Assembly: GCF_021560175.1 (NCBI RefSeq)
Contig: NZ_CP091110.1
Coordinates: 4,714,501 to 4,778,500, forward strand
Direction of reading: 5' to 3'
Length of the DNA stretch: 64,000 nucleotides
Source: Neobacillus drentensis
Lineage (GTDB): Bacteria > Bacillota > Bacilli > Bacillales > Cytobacillaceae
Part shown: positions 20,152-28,992 of the stretch, one piece after another
Numbering within the stretch: the first letter of the stretch is position 1
Layout: each line of letters starts with the position of its first letter
Translations under genes and position numbers: made by a program
Notes under the pieces: generated by a model
What the model was told of the DNA's origin: nothing
What the model saw: the letters and a program-made list of their open reading frames with translations, nothing else
The model's database searches: none

Positions 20152-21819
20152 CTAGATGGACTCTTTTTTTGTTAATTCAATGGAAGCAGGTATAGCCTCA
20201 TTTTGTTGAAAGGAGTTTACCAAGGCAATATCAAAAACTTGTTGAAGGTGGGTAACCGTAACAATGTTGATCCCTTTTATTTCATTTAAGATCGTTTGCA
20301 TATTTTCTTCTGGTATAATAACGGTTTTAGCCCCAGCTTTTAGCGCAGCCTTTACCTTTGGATAGACACCGCCGATTGGCTTTACATTACCGTGAATACT
20401 AATTTCTCCTGTCATGGCCACTGTGTTGTCAATTGGAATCTTGTAAATGGCGGAATAAATGCCTGTCGCCATCGCAATCCCTGCCGAAGGACCATCGATC
20501 GGCACACCGCCTGGAAAATTGACATGAATATCATAATCGTTAGCTGGCACTCCCATCGACCGCAAGACGGTAATAACGTTTTCAATTGAACCGCGCGCCA
20601 TACTCTTGCGCCGGATCGATTTGCCTTGACCGCCGATACTTTCTTCTTCCACAATACCTGTAATATTAATCGAGCCCTTTTCTTTTGCTGGAATGACCGT
20701 TACCTCAATTTCAAGCAAAGCACCTGAGTTTGGTCCATAAACAGCTAAGCCGTTAACCAACCCAATGTGTGATATGTCATTAATTTTTCTTTCCATTCTT
20801 GGTGTCATCTGACTGGAATGAATGACCCACTCGATATCTTCATCTTTTAGATAGCTCCGGTCTTCGGTAATGGCAAGACCAGCAGCAATTTGGATCATAT
20901 TGACCGTTTCCCGGCCATTTCTTGCATATGTAGAAAGTGTGTTAACAGCATTTTCGCTTATTTCCATATTCACTTTATCAGCCGCTTTTTTTGCCACGGT
21001 TATAATCTCTTCTTGATTTAAATCGCGAAAGAATACTTCCATACAGCGTGAGCGTATCGCCGGGGGTATTTCACTTGGTGTTCTGGTTGTGGCCCCGATT
21101 AGCCGAAAGTCTGCCGGAAGGCCGTTTTTAAAAATATCATGAATGTGTGTTGGAATCTGTGTATTTTCTTCATGATAATAAGCACTTTCAAGAAAAACTT
21201 TCCGATCTTCTAACACCTTCAACAGCTTGTTCATTTGAATCGGATGTAATTCACCAATTTCATCAATAAACAGGACCCCTCCATGTGCATTGGTGACTGC
21301 TCCCTGCTTTGGCTGGGGAATCCCTGCTTGTCCCATTGCCCCGGCACCCTGATAAATCGGGTCATGAACGGAGCCTATTAGCGGATCGGCGATTCCTCTT
21401 TCATCAAATCGAGCGGTTGTTGCATCTAACTCAATAAAGACAGATTTTGGTTTAAATGGTGATTTTGCATTCTTTTTGGCTTCCTCAAGGACGAGGCGGG
21501 CAGCAGCTGTTTTTCCAACTCCCGGAGGTCCATAAATAATTACATGCTGCGGGTTTGGACCACATAAAGCTGCTTTTAATGATTTTATACCATCTTCTTG
21601 GCCTACAATATCATTAAAACTTGTAGGACGAACTTTTTCAGATAACGGTTCTGTTAAGGAGATCGATCTCATTTTGCGCAGTTGTTCCATCTCTTTCCGG
21701 GATTCCCGGTCAATGGACACTTTTTGGGTCCGCTGGCTCCTCAATAAATTCCAAAAATACAGCCCGATGATAATACCAAAAAACAGCTGTATAAATAAAG
21801 CAATCCCCGTCCAACTCAT
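20152..21819 (-). CDS. lonB: ATP-dependent protease LonB (forespore type)
   Basis: Lon-family protease of 555 residues with an N-terminal transmembrane anchor (about residues 5-24) in place of the long LonA N-domain. Walker A is [13 protein letters not shown] and Walker B is GGVLFIDEIGELH. The catalytic serine is in IDGPSAGIAMATG, and the lysine lies about 40 residues downstream, in the GGVYPKVKAALKAG segment. In B. subtilis LonB is made in the forespore. Here it has its own terminator and is not part of the lonA unit. Confidence 0.95.
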   Translation of the reverse strand: MSWTGIALFIQLFFGIIIGLYFWNLLRSQRTQKVSIDRESRKEMEQLRKMRSISLTEPLSEKVRPTSFNDIVGQEDGIKSLKAALCGPNPQHVIIYGPPGVGKTAAARLVLEEAKKNAKSPFKPKSVFIELDATTARFDERGIADPLIGSVHDPIYQGAGAMGQAGIPQPKQGAVTNAHGGVLFIDEIGELHPIQMNKLLKVLEDRKVFLESAYYHEENTQIPTHIHDIFKNGLPADFRLIGATTRTPSEIPPAIRSRCMEVFFRDLNQEEIITVAKKAADKVNMEISENAVNTLSTYARNGRETVNMIQIAAGLAITEDRSYLKDEDIEWVIHSSQMTPRMERKINDISHIGLVNGLAVYGPNSGALLEIEVTVIPAKEKGSINITGIVEEESIGGQGKSIRRKSMARGSIENVITVLRSMGVPANDYDIHVNFPGGVPIDGPSAGIAMATGIYSAIYKIPIDNTVAMTGEISIHGNVKPIGGVYPKVKAALKAGAKTVIIPEENMQTILNEIKGINIVTVTHLQQVFDIALVNSFQQNEAIPASIELTKKESI

Positions 21820-21936
21820 ATCTTTCCCTCCTACAACTAATACTCATCTATAGTAAGAAGTATTTCCTTTAGACTGGCGGAATAAACCAACAATGTAAAA
21901 ACAAATCGTAGTTGGAAAAAGGGGGGTTATCTGTCT

Positions 21937-22055
21937 TTGGCTCATTTTTTTCGATTATTGGCTGATTTTCTAGGTTATTAGGCTGATTTCCCATGGGTAT
22001 TGGCTGATAATTTATGAGTATTGGCTCATTTTTCGTTAAGATTGGCTATTTTAAC
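21937..22055 (+). repeat. 21-bp-period repeat array upstream of lonB, six units
   Basis: Units start TTGGCTCAT, TTGGCTGAT, TAGGCTGAT, TTGGCTGAT, TTGGCTCAT and TTGGCTATT, each exactly 21 bp after the previous one. The remainder of each unit is poorly conserved. The array fills the gap between clpX and lonB. Confidence 0.85.
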
Positions 22056-22075
22056 AATTTATGGATAATACCAAC

Positions 22076-22103
22076 AAAAAAGACCCAGCTTTGCAGCCAG
22101 GTC
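22076..22103 (-). terminator. terminator of clpX
   Basis: Minus-strand hairpin AGACCTGGCTGCAAAGCTGGGTCT followed by TTTTTTG, just after the clpX stop. Confidence 0.88.
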
Positions 22104-22111
22104 TCACTTCG

Positions 22112-23371
22112 TTATGCTGATTTTTCCTCAACAATAACAGTACCATCTTCAAGAACTAACTTCGGTACGCTATTTTCGGAAACTGTTTCTTTTGTAATAA
22201 TACATTTCGTAATATCCTCACGTGAAGGAAGATCAAACATGACATCCAACATAATTCCTTCAATAATTGAACGTAAACCACGGGCACCCGTCTTGCGTTC
22301 GATTGCTTTTTTCGCAATTTCAGTGAGAGCACCTTCTTCAAATTCAAGCTCCACTTCATCGATTTCAAGCATCTTTTGGTACTGCTTAACAAGTGCATTC
22401 TTTGGTTTAGTTAATATTTCAATTAAGGCTGCCTCGTCTAATTGCTCAAGACTCGCAATAACTGGAAGACGTCCAATAAATTCTGGAATTAATCCAAAAC
22501 GTAGTAAGTCTTCAGGCAATACCTTGGATAGAAGCTCTTTTTGGTCAATATCAACTTGCTTGACATCTGACCCGAAGCCAATTACTTTCTGGCCTAAACG
22601 GCGTTTGATAATGGGTTCAATCCCATCGAATGCACCACCGCAAATAAACAAGATATTCGTCGTGTCAATTTGGATAAATTCTTGATGCGGATGCTTTCTT
22701 CCACCTTGTGGCGGAACGCTTGCAACAGTACCCTCAAGAATTTTTAATAGTGCTTGTTGAACACCTTCACCGGAAACATCTCTTGTTATCGATGGATTCT
22801 CCGATTTACGGGCAATTTTATCGATTTCATCGATGTAAATGATTCCTTTTTCGGCCTTTTCGACATCGTAATCTGCTGCTTGAATTAATTTTAAAAGAAT
22901 ATTTTCTACGTCTTCCCCTACGTAACCTGCCTCCGTAAGTGAGGTTGCATCTGCAATCGCAAACGGTACATTTAAGATACGTGCCAAGGTTTGCGCTAAT
23001 AACGTCTTACCTGATCCAGTAGGTCCAATCATACAGATGTTACTCTTTGAAAGTTCAACATCATCGATTTTACTATTAGAATTGATACGCTTATAGTGGT
23101 TATAAACCGCTACTGACAGCGATTTTTTCGCCTGATCCTGTCCAATAACGTACTCCTTCAAAATCTCACAGATTTCTTTTGGCTTTGGTACGTCTTTGAA
23201 TTCTACTTCTTCTTCTGTTCCTAGTTCTTCTTCCACAATCTCTGTGCAAAGCTCGATGCATTCATCACATATATATACTCCCGGCCCGGCAACTAATTTA
23301 CGAACTTGATCCTGTGTTTTGCCACAGAAGGAACACTTTAACTGTCCTTTTTCATCATTAAATTTAAACAA
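22112..23371 (-). CDS. clpX: ATP-dependent Clp protease ATPase subunit ClpX
   Basis: AAA+ unfoldase that feeds ClpP. The N-terminal zinc domain has cysteines 13, 16, 35 and 38 (CSFC...CDEC). Walker A is [15 protein letters not shown] and Walker B is [10 protein letters not shown]. The ClpP-docking IGF loop is present in [13 protein letters not shown] start at 23369-23371, 6 bases after AAGGGGTG, gives [17 protein letters not shown], matching the normal ClpX N-terminus and a length of 419 residues. The longer GTG frame lacks a ribosome site. Confidence 0.97.
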   Translation of the reverse strand: MFKFNDEKGQLKCSFCGKTQDQVRKLVAGPGVYICDECIELCTEIVEEELGTEEEVEFKDVPKPKEICEILKEYVIGQDQAKKSLSVAVYNHYKRINSNSKIDDVELSKSNICMIGPTGSGKTLLAQTLARILNVPFAIADATSLTEAGYVGEDVENILLKLIQAADYDVEKAEKGIIYIDEIDKIARKSENPSITRDVSGEGVQQALLKILEGTVASVPPQGGRKHPHQEFIQIDTTNILFICGGAFDGIEPIIKRRLGQKVIGFGSDVKQVDIDQKELLSKVLPEDLLRFGLIPEFIGRLPVIASLEQLDEAALIEILTKPKNALVKQYQKMLEIDEVELEFEEGALTEIAKKAIERKTGARGLRSIIEGIMLDVMFDLPSREDITKCIITKETVSENSVPKLVLEDGTVIVEEKSA

Positions 23372-23771
23372 TTCTTTCACCCCTTAACACGTGTTAAAAC
23401 CCCATTGAAGCTCGTGAATTACACAAACAAAGTCCGAGTTTTTTCTCTACTTTTAATGGTATGTATTTTGCATTGTAACACATTTGACTATTGGACTGGA
23501 AATAAAACGCTTTATCGATTATGTTTTCTTTTTTCTCGTTTTTGTTTGTGGAATTCGAAAAAACATATGTACTCCATTAATCTTAACCATAATTTTAAAA
23601 AATAAATCTTAAAACGCTATGGAAATATTTATTCGCTATTGACTGCGCTTTTTCCTTCCAATAATTTGTGGAATCTTTAAAAAGGTTTCCCTGTCCTTAT
23701 TATAATATGTAATGGAAGAAAAGTATAAAACAAGGCACGATAAAAATCGCGCCTTGTCCAAAAATTCACTA
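23372..23771. other. tig-clpX intergenic region
   Basis: About 400 bp. It holds the tig terminator at 23724-23758 and, on the minus strand, a TACAAT box (in TGTGTTACAATGC, near 23475) that could be the clpX -10. I see no convincing gene; a 66-codon plus-strand frame here has no ribosome site. Confidence 0.5.
23724..23758 (-). terminator. terminator of tig
   Basis: Minus-strand hairpin ACAAGGCGCGAT-TTTT-ATCGTGCCTTGT followed by TTTTATAC, 14 bp after the tig stop. Confidence 0.9.
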
Positions 23772-25049
23772 TTATTTCTTATTTTCAACTAAGAAATTAA
23801 CTGCTTTTTGAAGTTGAAGGTCAGCTTTAATGCCATCAACGCCGCCAAGAGCTTGTTTAATGGTATCAACCGGCATATTGTACATACCAGCCATTCTTTC
23901 AAGTTCAGCGTCCACATCTTCATCTGTTACTTCAAGATTTTCTGCTTTAGCAATTGCTTCAAGTGTTAAATTCATTTTTACACGTTTTCCAGCATCTTCT
24001 TTCATTTGTTCACGAAGAGCGTTCTCGTCTTGACCTGAGAACTGGAAGTAAAGTTCAAGGTTCATACCTTGCATTTGCAGGCGTTGTTCAAACTCTTGAA
24101 GCATGCGGTTTACTTCAGTCGTAACCAATACTTCTGGAATTTCAACTTCTGCATTTTCAGCAGCTTTTTCCACTACTGTATCACGTAGGTTGTGTTCTGC
24201 CTCATGCTTTTTGCTGTCTTCTAAACGAGTTTTGATTTTTTCTTTTAACGCCTCTAAAGTTTCAACTTCTTCGTCTACATCTTTAGCAAACTCGTCATCT
24301 AATTCAGGAAGTTCTTTTCCTTTGATTTCATGAACAGTTACTTTGAATACCGCTAGTTTACCAGCAAGCTCTGCCGCATGGTATTCTTCTGGGAAAGTAA
24401 CTTCAACATCTTTAGATTCGCCAGCTTTTACCCCTACTAATTGCTCTTCGAAACCTGGGATGAAAGAACCTGAACCTAACTCTAATGAATGATTTTCAGC
24501 TTTTCCACCTTCGAATGCTTCGCCATCAACGAAACCTTCAAAGTCGATGACAACTGTATCACCATTTACAGCAGCGCTGTCTTCTTTAACAACAAGTTCA
24601 GCTTGACGTTCTTGCATTGTTTTTAATTCGTTTGCAACATCTTCATCTGTTACAGTGGTATCAATTTCTTCTACTTCTAAGCCTTTGTACTCGCCTAATT
24701 TAACTTCAGGCTTCACTTGTACAGTTGCTTTGAAAATAAGTTCTTTGCCTTTTTCCATTTGATCGATATCGATATCTGGACGGTCGATTGGTTCGATTCC
24801 TGTTTCGTCAATTGCATTTCCGTATGCTTCTGGAAGAAGGATATCTAATGCATCTTGGTAAAGAGCTTCTACACCGAAACGTTTTTCAAACATGCCACGC
24901 GGCATTTTTCCTTTACGGAAACCTGGAACGTTTACTTGCTTAACCACTTTTTGAAATGCCGCGTCTAGGCCTTTGTTTACCTCTTCAGCACTTACTTCAA
25001 CAGTAAGGACACCGCGGTTGCCTTCTAATTTTTCCCATTTTGCTGTCAT
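23772..25049 (-). CDS. tig: trigger factor
   Basis: Ribosome-bound chaperone and peptidyl-prolyl isomerase, 425 residues. The ribosome-docking signature is [17 protein letters not shown] near residues 43-59. The FKBP-type PPIase domain follows ([29 protein letters not shown]), then the long helical chaperone arms. TGGAGGGAAAATAGGT lies before the ATG. Order tig-clpX is as in B. subtilis. Confidence 0.97.
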   Translation of the reverse strand: MTAKWEKLEGNRGVLTVEVSAEEVNKGLDAAFQKVVKQVNVPGFRKGKMPRGMFEKRFGVEALYQDALDILLPEAYGNAIDETGIEPIDRPDIDIDQMEKGKELIFKATVQVKPEVKLGEYKGLEVEEIDTTVTDEDVANELKTMQERQAELVVKEDSAAVNGDTVVIDFEGFVDGEAFEGGKAENHSLELGSGSFIPGFEEQLVGVKAGESKDVEVTFPEEYHAAELAGKLAVFKVTVHEIKGKELPELDDEFAKDVDEEVETLEALKEKIKTRLEDSKKHEAEHNLRDTVVEKAAENAEVEIPEVLVTTEVNRMLQEFEQRLQMQGMNLELYFQFSGQDENALREQMKEDAGKRVKMNLTLEAIAKAENLEVTDEDVDAELERMAGMYNMPVDTIKQALGGVDGIKADLQLQKAVNFLVENKK

Positions 25050-25219
25050 ACCTATTTTCCCTCCAACAAATCTATTCTCATTTCATTCGATAACGAATTT
25101 GAGTCGAAAAATGTCTTGTCGAACAAGCAATTTTTCCATTTTTAAATGTAAAATATAGTTTTTTACACAATGCAACCCCTACATTATAACATAGGTTCGT
25201 CTTCTTTCAACAGCAAGAC

Positions 25220-26245
25220 CTAAATATTAGGATAAGAAATTTTCTCAATAGTCTCTATTTGCTCTCTTGCTTTCTCGATTTCAGAGGGTTCAGCACCGTA
25301 ATCTCCTGCAATTTCGCCAAATTCCGGGTCCATTCCCAAATATTCTTGTGCGAGCATGTCAAAAGCTGCAGCCCAAGCTTCTGAGGAATTTGGTTCAAGT
25401 TCAAACGGATAACAAATAAAAAATAGTCTATCAACCATATTAATCGCATTTTCATATAGACCTGGATTTTTACTTTCTACTTGTTTTGCAAGCAATGCCT
25501 TTACCTCTAGCATTTTAGGCTGTTCCCTTACGTCAGGGAGCTGTATAGGACTGAACTGTTTTACAAAAGCAAATTTTTCTACGATGATTTCTCGATCTAT
25601 TTCTTGTTCCTTTAATAGATTTAAAATGATTGTTTTAATAAATGGATGACCCGCCTCGGACTTTAGGTAGTCTGCCATTTCATCAAGATAAGGACGGATA
25701 TTTTTGTCCGCCAAATTGGCTATAAGGAGCATTTGCTCGTTAATACTATCGATCGAGAGGAGGTTTAGGGATGGAAGATCTAAGTCTTCTTCCTCCTGTT
25801 CTGCATCTTGCTGGTCATGTCCCTCTGCCATCCGCCGGCTAAATTGCAAAATCGTTAAAAAATGGTCATGCTTCTCAGGGGGGATTTCCCTTTCATCTAA
25901 GAGCGCTTCAATGGTTGTGACAATTTCCCGATATTCATGCAGCTGGATAAGGACAGTCAAATAAAGATCGACCATCTGAAAATAATCGCCTATGCCTTTT
26001 AATAGCATCTCATTTGCCAGTACTTTCGCTTTCTTAAAAGCACCTGCTTCAAAATAGGCCAGGACAAGCCCGATTAAAATGTTTTCATTATCAGGGTCAA
26101 GCTCCCGCGCTTCTTCTAATAGGGGGATCGCTTCATGAAATTTTTTCTTTTCAAGACTTTCCAGACCTTTGTCCGCTAATCGTTTGTCTAGTCCGGGGAA
26201 GAAGATAATATTATCTTTTCGTTTGACTTGTTCCCGTTTTTTCAT
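25220..26245 (-). CDS. ysoA: TPR-repeat protein YsoA
   Basis: Soluble 341-residue protein. Residues about 20-110 form tetratricopeptide repeats (GLESLEKKKFHEAIPLLEEARELDPDNENILIGLVLAYFEAGAFKKA). The C-terminal half is helical and acidic and is conserved in Bacillus YsoA without a known role. I start at the ATG at 26243-26245 (MKKREQVKRKD), with GAAGGACG upstream. The open frame extends 18 codons further without a ribosome site. It lies just upstream of tig, as in B. subtilis, and is the last core gene before the island. Confidence 0.88.
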   Translation of the reverse strand: MKKREQVKRKDNIIFFPGLDKRLADKGLESLEKKKFHEAIPLLEEARELDPDNENILIGLVLAYFEAGAFKKAKVLANEMLLKGIGDYFQMVDLYLTVLIQLHEYREIVTTIEALLDEREIPPEKHDHFLTILQFSRRMAEGHDQQDAEQEEEDLDLPSLNLLSIDSINEQMLLIANLADKNIRPYLDEMADYLKSEAGHPFIKTIILNLLKEQEIDREIIVEKFAFVKQFSPIQLPDVREQPKMLEVKALLAKQVESKNPGLYENAINMVDRLFFICYPFELEPNSSEAWAAAFDMLAQEYLGMDPEFGEIAGDYGAEPSEIEKAREQIETIEKISYPNI

Positions 26246-26296
26246 AAAATCCGTCCTTCGGTATGTAGTAAAAAATAGTGTAGCATAATTTGGAAA

Positions 26297-26324
26297 CAAA
26301 AAAAACTCACCACATTGGTGAGTT
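26297..26324 (-). terminator. terminator downstream of the left tRNA-Arg
   Basis: Minus-strand hairpin AACTCACC-AATGT-GGTGAGTT followed by TTTTTTG. This is probably the original host terminator of the tRNA-Arg unit. Confidence 0.9.
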
Positions 26325-26361
26325 GAGCTTTTAGTATGTAGTTTGACTTTGGTACAAGAAA

Positions 26362-26440
26362 ATGGCGTCCCAGGAGAGATTCGAACTCCCGACCGTACGC
26401 TTAGAAGGCGTATGCTCTATCCGGCTGAGCTACTGGGACA
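26362..26440. repeat. island attachment repeat, left copy
   Basis: 79 bp identical to 45655-45733 and containing a complete tRNA-Arg gene. Outside the block a second shared string, TTTTA(A)GTATGTAGT, lies at 26329-26342 and again at 45640-45654. On the left side it is separated from the block by 19 extra bases. Confidence 0.9.
26363..26439 (-). tRNA. tRNA-Arg (UCU), left copy
   Basis: A 77-nt cloverleaf with acceptor GTCCCAG/CTGGGAC, discriminator G and encoded CCA. The anticodon arm is CGCCT-TCTAA-GGCG (anticodon TCT), and the T-arm carries GTTCGAATC. It is identical to the copy at 45656-45732. On the island side, a TGTTATAAT extended -10 near 26508-26516 could drive it. Confidence 0.95.
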
Positions 26441-26579
26441 AACCGCTATATGAACGCATTTTGAAACGGGCACTGATACGGTCATTTGGCGAACTTTCGA
26501 CCGTTTCATTATAACACGGTATATATAAGGAAGAAAAGTCGCTAAAATATGATATTAACGTAATAAAAAGGAGTGGACG

Positions 26580-26898
26580 TTAAATCCACTCAACAAAACT
26601 TGGAAGACGCAATAATCCTGCCTTTGTTAAATTACGATATTTGACACACACTTAACGGGTCCAATAAACGTAAAATCACTTTCTTCACGGATTATCGGCT
26701 TTCCATAAACGCTCCTTCATTAGCCACAGGAACACCAAGTTCCATTACGCCAGCATATCGTCCATCTTCGAATGTTAACAGCAATCCGAAATCCTTGGGC
26801 TGCTTACGGACGACATATACATCTGAATACTGATAGCTAATAACCTTTAGCCACGAATTTGAACGTTTGCCGACTTCATAAGGTGAGTCATTACGCAT
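26580..26898 (-). pseudogene. ATP-dependent DNA ligase remnant
   Basis: Three consecutive frames together read like the C-terminal OB domain of a Bacillus-type ATP-dependent DNA ligase. YEVGKRSNSWLKVISYQYSDVYVV (motif V and the start of the OB fold, frame open to 26692) is followed after a frameshift by GKPIIREESDFTFIGPVKC. A second frameshift leads to VKYRNLTKAGLLRLPSFVEWI with a stop at 26580-26582. The catalytic nucleotidyltransferase domain is absent. It is a decayed fragment at the left end of the island. Confidence 0.78.
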
Positions 26899-27023
26899 AA
26901 AGGGTAAAGCATATTATACATGGCTAATGCATTTATTCGATAATATCCGAGTTGTCACTAGTGACTTTAGCATCAAATTAGAATCTGTAATATACCCCTA
27001 TTTTGCTAGATAATCATGGTAAA

Positions 27024-28004
27024 CTATTGATTTTCTACTGGAAATAACACAGGATATATGCCAGCGTGTTTATTGAGTATTGCCTCAGTTCTTGTATCTT
27101 TTTCTTGCTTTGTATAGCTAAAAGACATTATTCTAGCAAGTAAGTTAAGACCACCAGCTGCCATACAGATTTCATTTATACTTTTTTCTCTATATTCAGG
27201 ATGTTCTAATAAAAAAGCATTAATTTCCGGAGAATTACTGAAATTTTGTACGGTAATTTGGTTATCTAAGCAATAGTTTTTATGCATTTCAATAAAAGAT
27301 TTATCATCATATTTAATGATGTAAATAGATTTTTCTAAATCATTATCCGGCTGTTGTGCAATGCAGCTATCATCCATTTGTGGCGACATTGAAAGACCAG
27401 TTGCTTTAAAACAAAAAACGGAGAAAACTTCTGAACCAGCCCGACTATCAAAGTCATGGTCACTCATGTATACACGTCCATTATCGATTCTTTCGTTTTT
27501 GTAATATAAATTCAATATGTACAGAGCCCCCATCGCATGAAGCAAGTTCTCAATATTTGCTTTTTTCAATGAATTCCTTCGGTCATGCTTAACTGCTTGA
27601 TATGCTTGTTTCCACTTGCTCCCGCTTGTTCCACGCTTATTAGCTTTATGCAATGGAGTTAAAATCTTATTCGCTTCATTTGTAAAGTAAAAATTTGTAG
27701 CAGAAAGTACTATTTGTTTCTTACATAGTTTCCAATTCTGTTCTAACAGTTCAATGCAATCAGTATCAAAATATAAATCCCTCGGCTTTCCGTCTACATC
27801 AGCAGGAGATATATTACCACCAAGCTCACAATACAGATCTTTTGAAATAGCTTCTATTTCTACTGCACAGCGAACAATCAAATCAGCAATATGCATAGAA
27901 TACACATTAAGTTGCTCGTCAGCAAAATGAATATAATCAGCCAATTTCAAAAATTCTTTCTCTAAGTTTTTGTATACCGGCCAAAACAAATTTAATTTAT
28001 TCAT
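27024..28004 (-). CDS. hypothetical protein, HEPN-like features
   Basis: Not recognised as a named family. The 326-residue protein has a good ribosome site (GGGGGGTGAAGCT) and clean coding character. Residues about 35-60 form a helix, ADLIVRCAVEIEAISKDLY. WKQAYQAVKHDRRNSLKKANIENLLHAMGALYIL near residues 130-165 has the Y-x-x-V-K-H-x-R pattern seen in HEPN-type helical bundles, many of them RNases or toxin/abortive-infection proteins. That link is inference. It stands alone with its own terminator downstream. Confidence 0.6.
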   Translation of the reverse strand: MNKLNLFWPVYKNLEKEFLKLADYIHFADEQLNVYSMHIADLIVRCAVEIEAISKDLYCELGGNISPADVDGKPRDLYFDTDCIELLEQNWKLCKKQIVLSATNFYFTNEANKILTPLHKANKRGTSGSKWKQAYQAVKHDRRNSLKKANIENLLHAMGALYILNLYYKNERIDNGRVYMSDHDFDSRAGSEVFSVFCFKATGLSMSPQMDDSCIAQQPDNDLEKSIYIIKYDDKSFIEMHKNYCLDNQITVQNFSNSPEINAFLLEHPEYREKSINEICMAAGGLNLLARIMSFSYTKQEKDTRTEAILNKHAGIYPVLFPVENQ

Positions 28005-28083
28005 AGCTTCACCCCCCCAATATTTTCTAGTTTATAGTAGTATTTTACCATACTAATTAAATAGATGATGAACTAGTTTACAT

Positions 28084-28108
28084 AAAAAAAGATTGCCATA
28101 AGACGATC
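28084..28108 (-). terminator. island terminator, GATCGTC type
   Basis: Minus-strand GATCGTC-TTAT-GGCAATC followed by TTTTTTTATG. It closes the 28141-28329 frame and resembles three other island terminators. Confidence 0.7.
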
Positions 28109-28140
28109 CCTATACATTTTTATTTAACATTTCTATTAAG

Positions 28141-28329
28141 CTACCATAACTTTTTCAACGTTCCTTTTACTAGTTTCCAAGTATAATCTTCCTTTTGAAC
28201 ATAATATACGTAATGGTTCTTGTGGTTCGTTTGTTCCCATCCCTCAGTTATTGCAATATCACCTTCTAACACGATACCGTTTGTGTAATTGGTAGCGTCA
28301 ATTGAATCTATTGTATTTACATTGTGCAT
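28141..28329 (-). CDS. short hypothetical protein or gene fragment
   Basis: A 62-residue frame with Trp/Tyr-rich composition at its end (EGWEQTNHKNHYVYYVQKEDYTWKLVKG). There is no ribosome site at the ATG, so it may be the C-terminal remnant of a longer gene. A terminator follows directly, which supports that it was once a real 3' gene end. Confidence 0.35.
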   Translation of the reverse strand: MHNVNTIDSIDATNYTNGIVLEGDIAITEGWEQTNHKNHYVYYVQKEDYTWKLVKGTLKKLW

Positions 28330-28425
28330 AGATAGACATTAATGTTCGTCAATTCCAAGACAACTGTCAAAAAAATATGTGAGTTTAGCTCTATCCTTTT
28401 CTTGGGCATAGAAGAGATTGATCAT

Positions 28426-28447
28426 AAAAAAAACCGTCATAACGACG
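28426..28447 (-). terminator. island terminator, GTCGTT type
   Basis: Minus-strand CGTC-GTTAT-GACGG followed by TTTTTTTTATG, immediately after the stop of the small frame at 28449. Confidence 0.75.
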
Positions 28448-28448
28448 A

Positions 28449-28595
28449 TCATGATTCTTTTATCTTCAATTCGGAAAAATGAACCAGTTTAATATTGTGA
28501 TTGCGGTCCCCTTCTTTGACAATCTCACAGTAACCAGATGCGTATTGAATAAGTAAAATATAATCTTTTTCTTTGGTATCTAACAGGCATTTTCG
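28449..28595 (-). pseudogene. small gene fragment, 48 codons
   Basis: Open frame ending ...KDYILLIQYASGYCEIVKEGDRNH... and SELKIKES, with strongly protein-like composition and a terminator right behind its stop. It contains no ATG. An ATG-led frame (MTKMP) lies one base out of phase at its 5' end, so a single frameshift probably inactivated it. Function unknown. Confidence 0.4.
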
Positions 28596-28790
28596 TCATC
28601 TCGAAGATACACACATCTAATCATTTTTTCTTGATTGTAACTGTTTGTAATCACTATGTCTGTAGATGTTCTGTGTCATTATCACTTGTACTGTAGCACC
28701 CCCGAGTTTTCTAATCTGAAAAAAATTTTCAAAAAGGATTTGGCTGATTAGAACAACTGATTTCATAGAAACGGAGGGCGTTCTACTGTC

Positions 28791-28890
28791 GGCTCGTAAA
28801 GTTCCGAGATTTGACGTCCATATGTGCGTTACACCAGGCATACTCCAATATGGAATGCCCCCTTCGTTTGTGATACTGTGCCTCCTTGAC
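28791..28890 (+). repeat. island repeat R, copy 1
   Basis: Copy 1 of a dispersed element whose best-conserved core is TGTGCGTTACACCAGGCAT (28822-28840), followed by CAATATG and TTTGTGATA. A local stem GGCAT...CCAATATGG...ATGCC is visible. Similarity to copy 3 continues upstream through GGCTCGT...GATTTGA. Confidence 0.75.
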
Positions 28891-28992
28891 CAAGAACTAC
28901 AATACTCACTAGTTAATATTTTTGTAGATGTAAATTGAAGGGTCATTTATAATAATGTTCATAAAATCTGGTAATACGGGGTGGATAGGATA

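Noticed and set aside
22014..22685. Plus-strand 223-codon frame opposite clpX
   Set aside because: Antisense shadow of a well-conserved gene, Ser/Ile-biased, and its 5' part reads through the 21-bp repeat.
23405..23605. Plus-strand 66-codon frame in the tig-clpX gap
   Set aside because: No ribosome site and Phe/Leu/Cys-biased composition typical of AT-rich non-coding DNA; it also covers the likely clpX promoter.
28617..28946. Minus-strand 109-codon frame containing MPGVTHIWTSNLG
   Set aside because: It lies over repeat R copy 1; similar peptides in the other copies follow from DNA-level similarity and are broken by stops or frameshifts.
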